A stretch of 64,000 nt of DNA from Fodinibius roseus (GCF_900129315.1 NZ_FQUS01000021.1:30451-94450), one strand, 5' to 3'; numbered from the stretch's first letter, positions 27,808 to 37,806 are shown. Notes: a model not told the origin generated them from the letters alone. Numbers and translations are program-made.

Positions 27808-29589
27808 CTATGAGTCCCGGTCAGCCAGCCACTTTTCAAATGCTTCGGCTGATCGGGTATTGAGGATACGCTCTTTTTCAAACTTTCCTTTTCGGGCAAT
27901 GCGTACGCCATAGTGAATGTCGTCAATGCCATCGGTACTGTGGGCATCGGGATTGATAGAGGAAAGGAGTCCCTCTTCCCGGGCCTTGTTTCCGTGCCGC
28001 CAGTCCAGGTCGAGGCGCCGGGGATTCGCATTGATTTCTATGGCGGTGTTGTGCTCCACGGCCAGTTCAATTATTTCATTCATATTAAGATCGCTGCCGT
28101 CGCGTTTCAACAGCAAGCGTCCCGTAGGATGTCCCACCATCCGGGTGTGGGGATTCCGAATGGCCCTGCGGAACCGATCCATCATTTTGTCGCGTGACAT
28201 CCCAAGGCCGGAGTGTACGCTGGCAATAACCAGGTCAAAGCCCTCCAGGATGTCATCTTCGTAGTCCAGGCTGCCATCGCCCAGGATGTCGGATTCAATT
28301 CCCTTGAAGATACGGAAGTTTTGCCCGCCGGTCGCGTACTCTTCATTCAACCGGTCAATCTCTTCCCACTGTTGTTTGATTTCCTCCACCGACAGTCCCC
28401 CGGCGTAAGCAGCCGACCGGGAGTGGTCGGTAATGGCCAGGTACTCATAGCCGCGCTCCATACAGGCCTCTGCCATCTCCCTGATTGAAAACCTGCCGTC
28501 GCTCCAGGTGCTGTGCGCATGAATTACGCCCCGGATATCGTCTTCTTTGACCAGGGCCATGGTTTCGTGCGTTTCATAAAATGCAACCTCGCCCCGGTCT
28601 TCGCGCAGCTCCGGGGGAATAAAATGCAGATCCAGCTTCCGGTAGATATCCGATTCCGACGCATAATCGATCGGGGCTTCAACATTGGTATCCCCCTGGT
28701 TATTCAGTTCGAACAAGCCGTATTCATTGAGGGAAAGTCCCCGCTTCCGGGCCCGCTGGCGCAGCACCACGTTATGCTCCTTGCTGCCGGTAAAATACAT
28801 CAGCGCGGCCGGAAATTCTTTTGGTTTCACAATACGCAGATCTACCTGTCGCCCGTCCCTCGTACGGATGGAGCTTTTGGTCTCACCTTGTCCCAGTACT
28901 TCCACCACGAGCTCATGATTCACAAAAGCGTCGAACAGCCCATCGATATACTGCTCCCCGGCGCCGATCAGGATATCCACGTCCCCGATCGTCTCTTTCG
29001 ATCGCCGGAGGGAGCCGGCCACTTCAATAGCCTCAACGCCCTCCTGCTCCTTGAGGAAATGGTAGATCGGCCGGGCGATGTCCGCCGCCTGGTCCAGCCG
29101 GCAGCGTTCGTCAAACTGCTGCATCCACTGGATGGAGGTCAGGATCTTCTGAGCCGATTTCTGGCCCAGTCCGTCCAGCGAGGCGACCCTTCCGTCTTCA
29201 CAGGCCTCTTTCAATTCCTCCAGTTCGGATATTCCCAGTTCCTGGTGGATTTTTGCAATATTTTTGGGCCCCAGTCCCGAAATATCCAGCCATGTAATGA
29301 CGCCCTCCGGAATCTGACTACGAAGGTTTTCCAGTACCTCTATGGTTCCAGTCTCCGCGTACGAACGGATATCACCGGCAATAGAACTTCCAATGCCTTT
29401 GATATCGGTCAGGTTGCCGCTTTCAATATAGTTATTAATATCGTCATCGAGCGATTCAATTGTCTGGGCGGCGCGGTCAAATGCGATCGCCCGGAACCGG
29501 TTTTCTCCGGCCAGCTGCATCAGTTGGTAGATTTCACGGAGCCGGGCGGCTATTTCGTCGTTGGTAACAGGCATGTGTATAGTATTCAT
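27808..29589 (-). CDS. polX: DNA polymerase X family with PHP domain (PolX)
   Basis: Bacterial family X polymerase/3'-5' exonuclease for DNA repair. The 593-residue protein has an N-terminal helix-hairpin-helix 8-kDa domain (GENRFRAIAFDRAAQTIESL), further HhH motifs (DIKGIGSSIAGDI, ISGLGPKNIAKIH), the nucleotidyltransferase core GSLRRSKETIGDVDIL with its catalytic Asp pair, and a C-terminal PHP phosphoesterase domain starting IHAHSTWSDGRFSI and ending NPDAHSTDGIDDI. Size is typical (about 570-590). The second Met (29574) is an alternative start; neither has a good ribosome-binding site. Confidence 0.95.
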   Translation of the reverse strand: MNTIHMPVTNDEIAARLREIYQLMQLAGENRFRAIAFDRAAQTIESLDDDINNYIESGNLTDIKGIGSSIAGDIRSYAETGTIEVLENLRSQIPEGVITWLDISGLGPKNIAKIHQELGISELEELKEACEDGRVASLDGLGQKSAQKILTSIQWMQQFDERCRLDQAADIARPIYHFLKEQEGVEAIEVAGSLRRSKETIGDVDILIGAGEQYIDGLFDAFVNHELVVEVLGQGETKSSIRTRDGRQVDLRIVKPKEFPAALMYFTGSKEHNVVLRQRARKRGLSLNEYGLFELNNQGDTNVEAPIDYASESDIYRKLDLHFIPPELREDRGEVAFYETHETMALVKEDDIRGVIHAHSTWSDGRFSIREMAEACMERGYEYLAITDHSRSAAYAGGLSVEEIKQQWEEIDRLNEEYATGGQNFRIFKGIESDILGDGSLDYEDDILEGFDLVIASVHSGLGMSRDKMMDRFRRAIRNPHTRMVGHPTGRLLLKRDGSDLNMNEIIELAVEHNTAIEINANPRRLDLDWRHGNKAREEGLLSSINPDAHSTDGIDDIHYGVRIARKGKFEKERILNTRSAEAFEKWLADRDS

Positions 29590-29800
29590 TCGTTAAAAAG
29601 TTCAGGCACTTTGAAGCCCAAAAAGTATTGAATCATTCCCTCTTTTCACAGAAAATGCAGGAAAAGGGTTTCGAAAACTTTCAGGCCGGGCGTATCGCAG
29701 GGCTGCTCCAGGCACCCTTGCCTCTTCCGTGTCCGTAACCATGGGATATGTTAACCCGGATCACGATCCGAACCGCAGACTACCACTATTTGCAGAGAGT

Positions 29801-30784
29801 TCAGCGTACCCAAAACGGGCCTGCCGCCAGCCATTCACCGGAGAGCCTCTTTAGTTCCATTTCGGCAGCGATATAGCCGGGTTCCTGCCACTGGTCCCCT
29901 TCATATACGTTATGGAAGAGCTCGTGGGCCCGATCTTTTCGTCCGTTGATAAGATGCCAGTTTCCCAGCCCGTATCCCACGGTTGTATTTTCAAGGGTGT
30001 CGCTATCCTGAGCATCCGCCAGCAGCATGTCCGGTTTAAAGATGCCTTTGAAGACCATCAGGAGCTGATGATGGCTTTTGTTTTCGACAATATTCATATC
30101 CTCGGTAATGGGTTCTAGGATATTCCCCGCCATCTCATCTTTGCCGGCTCTTCGCAGGGTCATATACAGCCAGTGTGAAGCCGCGGCCCGCATATCATCG
30201 GTTGACGAGTGGCGAAGGCACTCCTCGTACGCATTTTGAGCCTCTTCATATTGTGCTGTAAGGTAATAGGCAAGTCCCAGGTGATACCAGATATTGCTCT
30301 GCAGCGCGCTGCGGTTTTCATCGTTTTCGCCGGTTGTTTCTGCGGATTCCGGCTGGTCGTCCGTGCTGAGTACAAGTTCCGACGCGCGCTTAAAGTCTTC
30401 GATAGCTTTGTCGAATTCCCGGAGCGTAATATAACGGTGCCCCCGGTGCCGATAGAAACGTGCGTCCCCGGGATGTTTCTCAATGCCATCGCTGAAGATA
30501 GCAACCGCTTTTTGATAATTACCCAGGTGAGCGGTGTGCCGGCCGTAGGAGAGGATAGCGTCGGCATCGTCCGGCCGGGATCTGTATTCTGCTTCGGCTG
30601 TTTGAAGTTCCGTTTCAAATCGACTTTCCGTATCCGGGTCAAGGGGCGGGGCGTAAAGGGTGTCGCCCAGTGCTGAAATAGCCTGGTAGGGAGGATTTGA
30701 AAATTCTTCCAAAGGGCGGTCGCCGGAGGAACACGCATATGCGAAAAGAATAGAGCTTGTAACGATTAGTATCGAATATTTCAT
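29801..30784 (-). CDS. TPR-repeat lipoprotein
   Basis: Start placed at the Met of MKYSILIVTSSILFAYACSS, which gives a lipobox (AYAC); the frame open to 30844 adds 20 unlikely residues. The mature protein has at least three tetratricopeptide repeats (NYQKAVAIFSDGIEKHPGDA, EFDKAIEDFKRASEL, QYEEAQNAYEECLR), a protein-protein interaction scaffold. Envelope-anchored; partners unknown. It is divergent from the riboswitch-controlled receptor. Confidence 0.8.
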   Translation of the reverse strand: MKYSILIVTSSILFAYACSSGDRPLEEFSNPPYQAISALGDTLYAPPLDPDTESRFETELQTAEAEYRSRPDDADAILSYGRHTAHLGNYQKAVAIFSDGIEKHPGDARFYRHRGHRYITLREFDKAIEDFKRASELVLSTDDQPESAETTGENDENRSALQSNIWYHLGLAYYLTAQYEEAQNAYEECLRHSSTDDMRAAASHWLYMTLRRAGKDEMAGNILEPITEDMNIVENKSHHQLLMVFKGIFKPDMLLADAQDSDTLENTTVGYGLGNWHLINGRKDRAHELFHNVYEGDQWQEPGYIAAEMELKRLSGEWLAAGPFWVR

Positions 30785-31371
30785 AATGATGACATTAGGA
30801 TAATGAATGTATTCAATAATGGGCAATTCGGCCATGAAGATCAAAATATTTTGGTCGCAGCTGTAAATTATGAATTGTGATTCGCAGAAAAGGAGGAGCG
30901 GCGTTCACCGGAAGGTACAGCTGCATGTTGAAGATTTGACAGCTTGAGGATGAGGTCGAGAAAGCTGCCGCCCGAATAACAAGTAACAGATAACAAAACA
31001 TTTTGTAGATAAGCCGTGAAGCCGTTATCTTTGCGGCACATAAGAAAGAACCCACGGTTGGGGGTGCTTGCAACAGCAGGCTGAGATCATACCCTGAGAA
31101 CCTGACCCGGATAACACCGGCGTAGGGAAACCAGGCAGCAGTAAAAATTTACTTGTTGCCCGTTGATCAGCATTTCTTGCAAGTTCATCTCCCGCTCTTA
31201 TAGAAGCATTTGAAAAACCTGGAATTTTATTCAAGGTCAAGGCCAGAGTGAGGTTGGAACCACAGCATATCGCCCATATATGAGGATTTCAACCAACCGA
31301 TAACGCCGATATTGAACAAAAGAACGGTTTTGCAAATGTTTTTTATATAACCTGATAAGACGGAGGAATGA
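30785..31371. other. Divergent intergenic region with TPP riboswitch leader
   Basis: About 590 bases. The right half is the leader of the TonB-dependent receptor: a TPP aptamer at 31045-31132, then about 240 bases without a clear terminator stem, and a strong ribosome-binding site (GGAGGA, 31362-31367) right before the start codon. The left half must contain both promoters. Confidence 0.6.
31045..31132 (+). promoter_or_regulatory. TPP (thiamin pyrophosphate) riboswitch
   Basis: The leader RNA carries the THI-box landmarks in order: GGGGGTGCTTG (31060s), CTGAGA at 31081-31086, ACCCTGAGAACCTGACCCGG and ATAACACCGGCGTAGGGAA ending near 31130. These match the pyrimidine-sensing CUGAGA bulge and the pyrophosphate-sensing GCGUAGGGAA helix. 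The only downstream gene is the TonB-dependent receptor at 31372, so thiamin status controls outer-membrane uptake. The expression platform between 31133 and 31361 is not obvious; it may act on translation by masking the GGAGGA site. Confidence 0.92.
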
Positions 31372-33816
31372 ATGTTTTCCAAACAATTGCAACTACTTCA
31401 CACAGCTTTTCTGTGCATATTATTATTTACTATGGCGATGAACAGTTCTCTCATGGCACAAACGGTGGTTACCGGGACCATCGTCGATGCCCGAACAGGG
31501 GAACCGCTGCCTGGGGCCAATGTGCTGCAGGCAGGCACCTCCAATGGTGTATCGGCAGGCCAGGAGGGGACCTTCTCTCTTAAACTATCCGAGGATGGGA
31601 GCACGACGATAAGAATCACTTTTGTCGGCTATCAGACTAAAACAGTTGATACCGAGGACGCGGAACGCCCTCTCCAGATTACGATGAGCCCAAGAACGCT
31701 CTTAAGTAATGCCATATTTGTGGAGGCTATCCGGGCCGGCGAGGCTTCACCGCTGGCGTACGAAAATGTGAGCCGAAGCGAGATCAAGGCCAAAAACCTG
31801 GGCCAGGATATGCCCTATATGCTTGAAGGGAGCCCATCGGTCACCATTACCTCCGATGCGGGAGCGGGGATCGGTTATACCGGGTTGCGCATCCGCGGGG
31901 TCGACCAGCGGCGGATCAACGTCACGATTAACGGTATTCCCGTCAATGATGCCGAATCGCACGGGGTGTTCTGGGTCAATATGCCTGACCTGGCCTCATC
32001 GGTTGAAAATATTCAGGTGCAGCGGGGCGTGGGTACCTCTGTGAACGGGGCCGCTGCTTTTGGTGCGACGATGAACATTCAGACTTCTCAAATGGAAACC
32101 GAGCCCTATGGGGAGGTCAATACCTCCGTGGGTTCCTTTAATACCCGCAAAGCCAATGTGATGCTGGGGTCGGGACTGATGGACAACGGGTGGCAATTCC
32201 AGGGACGTCTCTCGAAGATCGAATCGGATGGGTATATCGACCGGGCGGAATCGGATCTGAAGTCGTTTTACCTGTCTGCGGCCCGTCAGGGCGATCGCAG
32301 CTTGCTGCGCGCGGATGTTTTCTCCGGGCGCGAGAAAACCTATCAGGCCTGGTACGGCGTATCAGAGAGCAGGCTGGAGAGCGGCGACCGTACCCACAAC
32401 CCGGCGGGCACGGAAAAGCCGGGTGAACCGTATGATAATCAAACTGATAATTACCAGCAGGATCATTACCAGCTGCACTACTCCTACCAGCTGTCGGATA
32501 ACTGGAATGCCAGCCTTTCTGCCCACTATACCTACGGACGCGGTTATTATGAGGAATACAAAGCCGGTCAGTCGCTGGATGAATACGGCATTGATCCCGT
32601 CCAGCTGCCCGATACGACGATTGGTCAGAGTGACCTTATCCGGAATTTATGGCTTGATAATCACTTTTACGGGGCCGTGTTTTCCACCGATTATAACGTT
32701 GAAGACCGCTGGTCTGTCACCCTTGGCGGGGGATATAATGAATACGACGGCGATCACTTCGGTGAGGTTGTCTGGGCCCGGTACGCCGGCGACAGCGAAA
32801 TCGGGGAACGCTACTATTTTAATAATGGATTCAAGACTGATTTTAACACCTACCTTAAAGCGCAATATCATATAACCGATCACCTTACGGCCTACGGGGA
32901 TGCCCAGGTTCGCCGCATTACCTATGACTTTTTGGGTAAGGACCGTCAACCCCAACCGGGTGGGGGACAAGAGGTGGTCGATGTTCAGCAAACAGATGCG
33001 CTTACCTTTTTTAACCCGAAAGGGGGACTTACGTACCGTTTTAACAACCGGCACCGGGCATATGCCTCCTTAAGCATCGGCAACAAGGAGCCGACCCGTG
33101 AAGAATATGTGGATTCCACGCCCGAAAACCGTCCCCGCCACGAAACGCTCTATGACTGGGAGGCCGGCTATAAAGGGACCTTCGAGCGGTTTTACGTAGA
33201 GGCGAATTTCTATTATATGGATTACAGAGATCAGCTTATACTGACGGGCGAGATTAATGATGTGGGGGCTCATGTGCGCCAAAATGTTCCCGACAGCTAT
33301 CGCGCAGGGGTAGAACTGCAGGGGGGACTGCAGCTGTTGCCCACCCTGGAATGGTCCGGCAATGCCACCTTTAGCCGCAATAAAATTCAGGACTACACAT
33401 ACTACCTGGATAACTACGATTCCGGGGGACAGGAGGAAACGACTTATAAAAACACCGATATTGCCTTTTCTCCCGGCTTTATTGGAAATTCCATGCTGCA
33501 ATACCGAAGGGGAGGGTTTTCGGCCGGACTGTCAACAAAGTATGTTTCTCGTCAATACCTGGATAATACGCAGTCGGACAGCCGTTCGCTGGACCCGTAT
33601 CTCGTAAACGATGTGCGTTTGGGATATAACTGGACCACGGCTCCGTTCGCCTCGCATGTGGAGGCGACCCTGATGGTGAACAACGTGCTGGATGAGCGGT
33701 ACGAATCCAATGGATACACCTACGGATATATTTCCGGCGGCGAAGAGCAATTCTTTAATTATTATTACCCGCAGGCGGGACGCAATTTTCTGCTGCAGCT
33801 CTCTTTTTATTTTTAG
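31372..33816 (+). CDS. TonB-dependent receptor under TPP riboswitch control, likely thiamin uptake
   Basis: The 814-residue outer-membrane receptor has a signal peptide (cleavage near LMAQ), a carboxypeptidase-regulatory-like domain (about 30-110; GTIVDARTGEPLPGANV), a plug with GYTGLRIRGVDQRRINVTIN and GVGTSVNGAAAFGATM, and a barrel ending in FLLQLSFYF. It is not of the SusC type and has no SusD partner. The TPP riboswitch upstream points to thiamin or a thiamin precursor; a riboswitch-controlled outer-membrane receptor (Omr1) has been proposed for Bacteroidetes. The ATG at 31372 is four bases after GGAGGA; an overlapping ATG at 31368 opens only a short frame. Confidence 0.9.
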   Translation: MFSKQLQLLHTAFLCILLFTMAMNSSLMAQTVVTGTIVDARTGEPLPGANVLQAGTSNGVSAGQEGTFSLKLSEDGSTTIRITFVGYQTKTVDTEDAERPLQITMSPRTLLSNAIFVEAIRAGEASPLAYENVSRSEIKAKNLGQDMPYMLEGSPSVTITSDAGAGIGYTGLRIRGVDQRRINVTINGIPVNDAESHGVFWVNMPDLASSVENIQVQRGVGTSVNGAAAFGATMNIQTSQMETEPYGEVNTSVGSFNTRKANVMLGSGLMDNGWQFQGRLSKIESDGYIDRAESDLKSFYLSAARQGDRSLLRADVFSGREKTYQAWYGVSESRLESGDRTHNPAGTEKPGEPYDNQTDNYQQDHYQLHYSYQLSDNWNASLSAHYTYGRGYYEEYKAGQSLDEYGIDPVQLPDTTIGQSDLIRNLWLDNHFYGAVFSTDYNVEDRWSVTLGGGYNEYDGDHFGEVVWARYAGDSEIGERYYFNNGFKTDFNTYLKAQYHITDHLTAYGDAQVRRITYDFLGKDRQPQPGGGQEVVDVQQTDALTFFNPKGGLTYRFNNRHRAYASLSIGNKEPTREEYVDSTPENRPRHETLYDWEAGYKGTFERFYVEANFYYMDYRDQLILTGEINDVGAHVRQNVPDSYRAGVELQGGLQLLPTLEWSGNATFSRNKIQDYTYYLDNYDSGGQEETTYKNTDIAFSPGFIGNSMLQYRRGGFSAGLSTKYVSRQYLDNTQSDSRSLDPYLVNDVRLGYNWTTAPFASHVEATLMVNNVLDERYESNGYTYGYISGGEEQFFNYYYPQAGRNFLLQLSFYF

Positions 33817-33858
33817 AAGGCGTTAAGTGGATCGTCTCCGATTAACCGCTAACCGATT

Positions 33859-34752
33859 CTAATCCTGTTTGGCACTTGCAAACAGCGAGAGCGCTTCCTC
33901 CCGTTTTTGCTGTTCCCGGTGGGTTGCTCCGGCCCTGGTGTCTATGACCTGAATAAGGATAGCTCCGCCGATAATAAATATGCCTGAAATGATTTCCAGA
34001 AAGGAGGGATTTTCCCCGATGCTGAGCCAGGCAATCAGAAGGGCCGCAATGGGCACCAAATTTCCATAGAGTACGACCTGAGTGGGCCCCAGTTTTTTAA
34101 GGGCACGCACTTTGATCCATTGTCCCACCCCTACGCCGATGGCGCCCCCGGCAAGGATGGCAATCCAGGTCCATTCCCCCAGGCTGCTCCAGCTTGTCTC
34201 AATAAGGGCCGGCGAAGCGATAAGCAGATACAGGGAACCCCCGATAGCGGTTCGGAGGGCAACAATGGGGACCGACCCGTATTCCCGGGCCAGGGGTTTT
34301 ATCAGATGCAACTCAATGACCGTAAGTATCAGAGCCACAATCAGTACCAGGTCGCCCAGCCAGTACCCTTGCTCCGGGCGAAGCCCGTCCCATGCTAAAA
34401 TTATGGTCCCGACAACCGCCAGGATAACGCCCAGGTATCCATAACGTCCCATACGTTCCGTGTTGAGCAGGTAGCCCAAGCCGGTGCTTACCGCCGGTCC
34501 CAGCGCCAGCCACAGCGAAGCCCGGGCCCCATGGGTGAGACCGAGCCCCTCAATACCCAGCCATGGGGCCAGCGTGGCTCCAAGAACGGATATCAGCAGC
34601 AAGCGAGGCCAGTGTTTCTTTTTGATGTCCGGCAGAAAAGAAATGGACCGGGACCTACGCTTGCATTCCGCCCGATATTGCAGGTATAATACCGCGAATA
34701 AAGCGATACCGCCCATCGCAAAACGCGAAACACTAAAAGCAATGGGCGACAT
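33859..34752 (-). CDS. DMT-superfamily transporter with two EamA domains
   Basis: Inner-membrane transporter with nine to ten hydrophobic helices in two EamA repeats; the second ends GAILIQVIDTRAG. The Met at 34752 (MSPIAFSVSRFAMGG) is inside the fold: codons upstream in the same frame read ILLFFTFLWGANFILAEIAL, which is a classic first EamA helix, but no ATG precedes it in this frame. An ATG-led frame (34844 or 34823) joins it only with a one-base shift near the T-run at 34805-34825. Either a rare start codon or a frameshift (real or sequencing) is present. Substrate unknown. Confidence 0.85.
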   Translation of the reverse strand: MSPIAFSVSRFAMGGIALFAVLYLQYRAECKRRSRSISFLPDIKKKHWPRLLLISVLGATLAPWLGIEGLGLTHGARASLWLALGPAVSTGLGYLLNTERMGRYGYLGVILAVVGTIILAWDGLRPEQGYWLGDLVLIVALILTVIELHLIKPLAREYGSVPIVALRTAIGGSLYLLIASPALIETSWSSLGEWTWIAILAGGAIGVGVGQWIKVRALKKLGPTQVVLYGNLVPIAALLIAWLSIGENPSFLEIISGIFIIGGAILIQVIDTRAGATHREQQKREEALSLFASAKQD

Positions 34753-34888
34753 TTCATTGAGGGCAATTTCGGCCAGTATGAAATTGGCACCCCACAGGAA
34801 GGTGAAAAATAATAAAATCCCATGATGGGGAAGTGTCCCACCATGAGAAGGAGTATGTCGGGATTTACTTGAGATATATAACAGTTAT

Positions 34889-35440
34889 TTAAACTTCTAT
34901 CGTGAATGGTACTTTTACATCATCCCACCGCAGTACGGCCGTGCCGGAATCTTCAGAAACATCTTCGAAATGAAACATCATCTGCTCGGTATGCTCCGCT
35001 TTTTCCGGTTCGGTTTGGACGCGAAGCACATCCTGTCCCTCTTCGTACTCGGTACCCCAGGATATTTTAGTATTGAAGATGAACGTCCATTGGTCTTCCC
35101 CGGGTATCGTGTACAGCGAGTAGGTGCCGGCTGCAAGTTCTTCTCCTTCTACCATCACGTCATCAGAGAAGGAGATGGTCGTTGATTCATTTGCTCCGGT
35201 TCTCCATACCTCCCCAAACGGTACCAGGGAGCCTCCAAAGATTTCGCGGTCCTTTACGCCCGGGCGACCATAGGTGATCGTTACTTCGGTCGTTCCGATC
35301 GTTTGACTTACCGAAGCATTCGGACTGACTCTTGCTTCCTCATTACCGCGTTCCTGGGCCATTGCCGACGTATGAAATACCGAAACAAGTAATGCAAAGC
35401 AACCAATGATCGCAGGTATTGTTAGTCGATTAGTAGTCAT
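34889..35440 (-). CDS. Exported DUF2911 protein
   Basis: The 183 residues have a signal peptide (CFALLVSVFHTSAMAQ) and the DUF2911 domain: EVTITYGRPGVKDREIFG, LVPFGEVWRTGANE, GTYSLYTIPGEDQWTFIFN, a pattern common in secreted Bacteroidetes proteins. No biochemical role is known to me. Single gene, with 135 bases to the transporter and 255 to msrA. Confidence 0.88.
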   Translation of the reverse strand: MTTNRLTIPAIIGCFALLVSVFHTSAMAQERGNEEARVSPNASVSQTIGTTEVTITYGRPGVKDREIFGGSLVPFGEVWRTGANESTTISFSDDVMVEGEELAAGTYSLYTIPGEDQWTFIFNTKISWGTEYEEGQDVLRVQTEPEKAEHTEQMMFHFEDVSEDSGTAVLRWDDVKVPFTIEV

Positions 35441-35695
35441 AAGTAGTCGTAGTTTTTAAGTTAATATTAACCATCGTGTTTGCTGTGTCATGCTATCCCA
35501 GTCCAATAGCTTCCATTGTTTACTTCTCAAAAACTCAATCCTCTGTTTTCTATCCCTTGTTGCCTATATCAATATCAATTGTACCAGGATATATCTCATC
35601 ATGTTTGGGAATACAAATCAAAAGAGTAAACGTACTTTTCTTTTATTACATTCTTACCTGGATTTCTCACCATAAATTTTTGTGAGAAATACGGG

Positions 35696-36346
35696 TTAAC
35701 TATCCTTGAGCATATGTGAAAATTCCTTGCGAAATTTTTTAAGTTTCGGGGCAATCACCACTGTGCAATAACCCGCATTGGGATTGTTTTCGTAATAGTT
35801 CTGGTGATAGTTCTCCGCCCTGGAATAATTGGTGATCGGTTCTATTTCCGTTACAATCGGATCCTCCCATAAATCAGATTGATCGGTTTTTTTTAACGAT
35901 TTTTCCGCGATTATCTTTTGATCATCGTTATGGTAAAAAATTACCGAGCGATATTGCGGACCTACATCGGCCCCCTGTCTGTTTTTGGTGGTGGGATTAT
36001 GCGTGTGCCATAACACCTCCAGCAACTGTTCATAGGAGACAACAGACGGGTCATAAACAATGCGGGTGACTTCGGCGTGGCCGGTGCTGCCTGAAGAGAC
36101 CTGCCGATAGGTAGGATTCTTTTCTTGTCCCCCCGCATAGCCGGCTACGACGCTCTTAACGCCCTTTACTTCTTCAAAGATGGCTTCCACGCACCAGAAA
36201 CACCCCGCACCAAAGGTGGCTTCCTGTAGTGTGGTATCGGACGGTTGAATATTTTCTTCCTGCATGGATGGTGTTTTTTGAGCTTTGGAATTACAAGCCG
36301 CGAAAATTAATATGCCTGCCAGCAATAAGGTATATCGTTTATTCAT
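35696..36346 (-). CDS. msrA: Peptide-methionine (S)-S-oxide reductase MsrA, lipoprotein form
   Basis: Repairs oxidised methionine in envelope proteins. The start is taken at MNKRYTLLLAGILIFAACNS, giving a lipobox (FAAC); the frame open to 36376 adds ten residues. After a 25-residue linker comes the MsrA domain with catalytic GCFWCVEA (Cys49, with Cys52), GYAGG, GHAEV and YHQNYYENNP. About 217 residues. The lipid anchor places it outside the cytosol. No msrB is fused or adjacent. Confidence 0.93.
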   Translation of the reverse strand: MNKRYTLLLAGILIFAACNSKAQKTPSMQEENIQPSDTTLQEATFGAGCFWCVEAIFEEVKGVKSVVAGYAGGQEKNPTYRQVSSGSTGHAEVTRIVYDPSVVSYEQLLEVLWHTHNPTTKNRQGADVGPQYRSVIFYHNDDQKIIAEKSLKKTDQSDLWEDPIVTEIEPITNYSRAENYHQNYYENNPNAGYCTVVIAPKLKKFRKEFSHMLKDS

Positions 36347-36498
36347 AATAAAGAATTCGTTATGAGCTGTTCCCATTCCCTTATTACACTAACAATCTTA
36401 TTACACTAACAATCTTATAACACTAACACTATTGAAAGCGTTTTTATTCCCTCTTTCAATAACTCATTTTCCGCTTGAATGTTGTTGCCCGGCACGGT

Positions 36499-37704
36499 TT
36501 ATTTTTCAATAATATGCTGAGTCAGGCAGACCGGCATCGGTACTTCGATCTGCTGCCCGGTATAATTGAGCTCTCCGGTCTCTTTATCTCTCTCGAAGAC
36601 CACGATATTGTCGTCATCCATATTGGCAACCAGCACATACGTCCCCCGCCGGTCTATCATAAAATTGCGGGGATGTCCGCCGCGCGTCGGCTCGTGACCT
36701 ACCAGTGAAAGCTTGCCGCTGTCCTGGTCAATCTCATAAATAACCAGGCTGTCATGTCCCCGGTTTGAGGCATACAAAAACCGGCCATCCGGAGAAGTAT
36801 GAATGTCGGCTGCCGAATTACCGGCTTCGTCATACGCTTCCGGGAGCATGGATATGCGCTGAATCTGTGTGAGCGCTCCCGTGGAGGAATCGGCCTGAAA
36901 AACAGCTACCGTTGAGCTGAGTTCTTCTGCCGAATAAGCATAGTTGTTGTCAGGATGAAAGGTGAAATGACGGGGACCCGATCCGGGCGTACTTTCAGCA
37001 TGTGGTACTTCAGCGGGACTTAGCTCGCCGCTGTTTTGATCCACTTTATAAATCATGATACGGTCGGTCCCCAGATCGGACACATAAAGAAAGCGGCCAT
37101 CCGCCGAGGGAATAGCTGAATGCACGTGCGGCGCATTCTGGCGCTCTTCATTGACACTGCTGCCCTCATGTTGCACCACATCAACGGCCTGACTCAGGCT
37201 GCCGTCTTCGGGATTGATGGCGAAGACGCTCAGGTTTCCTCCGCTGTAATTGGATACATAGGCAAAACGTCCCTTGGGGTCCACACTCACATGCGCCGGT
37301 CCACGGCCTTCCGCCGACTGCTCATTGATCAGCGAAAGCCTGCCTGTCTCCCGGTCGATCCGGTAGGCTGATATTGTTCCGTGATCGGAATCCTCAGCAA
37401 AGGCCTCGTCACTGACCGAATACAAATAGGTTCCTTCCGGGTGCAGGGCCTGAAAATCCGGAGCCTCCCGGTCGCTCACGGTTTGCAGCTGGTCAAGCCC
37501 GCCCGTCTCCCGCTCAAATTCATAAACATACAGTCCCTCGCCCCCCCTGCCGGCAAAAGTGCCGACATACAGTATTTCTTTAGAAGCTTGTTCTTGTTGC
37601 TGATGATCTTGCTCCATTTCTTTTTCCTCCGATTCAGAACAGCCCGCCAGTCCGACGGCAACGATGATCACTGAAAACAGAACGGCAATTTTTCTTTTCT
37701 TCAT
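36499..37704 (-). CDS. Lactonase-family beta-propeller lipoprotein (6-phosphogluconolactonase-like)
   Basis: The 401 residues begin with a lipoprotein signal (FSVIIVAVGLAGCSES) and an acidic/Gln-rich linker, then a seven-bladed propeller of the lactonase (YbhE/Pgl) family: YVGTFAGRGGEGLYVYEF, GPAHVSVDPKGRFAYVSNY, GSGPRHFTFHPDNNYAYS, GGHPRNFMIDRRGTYVLVAN. Cytosolic Pgl hydrolyses 6-phosphogluconolactone; an envelope-anchored relative more likely acts on other lactones. Single gene with a clear ATG start. Confidence 0.87.
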   Translation of the reverse strand: MKKRKIAVLFSVIIVAVGLAGCSESEEKEMEQDHQQQEQASKEILYVGTFAGRGGEGLYVYEFERETGGLDQLQTVSDREAPDFQALHPEGTYLYSVSDEAFAEDSDHGTISAYRIDRETGRLSLINEQSAEGRGPAHVSVDPKGRFAYVSNYSGGNLSVFAINPEDGSLSQAVDVVQHEGSSVNEERQNAPHVHSAIPSADGRFLYVSDLGTDRIMIYKVDQNSGELSPAEVPHAESTPGSGPRHFTFHPDNNYAYSAEELSSTVAVFQADSSTGALTQIQRISMLPEAYDEAGNSAADIHTSPDGRFLYASNRGHDSLVIYEIDQDSGKLSLVGHEPTRGGHPRNFMIDRRGTYVLVANMDDDNIVVFERDKETGELNYTGQQIEVPMPVCLTQHIIEK

Positions 37705-37806
37705 TTTTTTTCAACTATATAGTTAACATTCTGGTAGAAGATTTGGTAAAAATTGTTTTTTTACCAAGTGCTGTTTTTTTCGAGCATTTAACATCCTTTT
37801 TCCCAG

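Noticed and set aside
27120..28031. Minus-strand 303-codon frame
   Set aside because: It is antisense to the second permease and overlaps polX in another frame; low-complexity Ser/Thr/Pro/Ile text.
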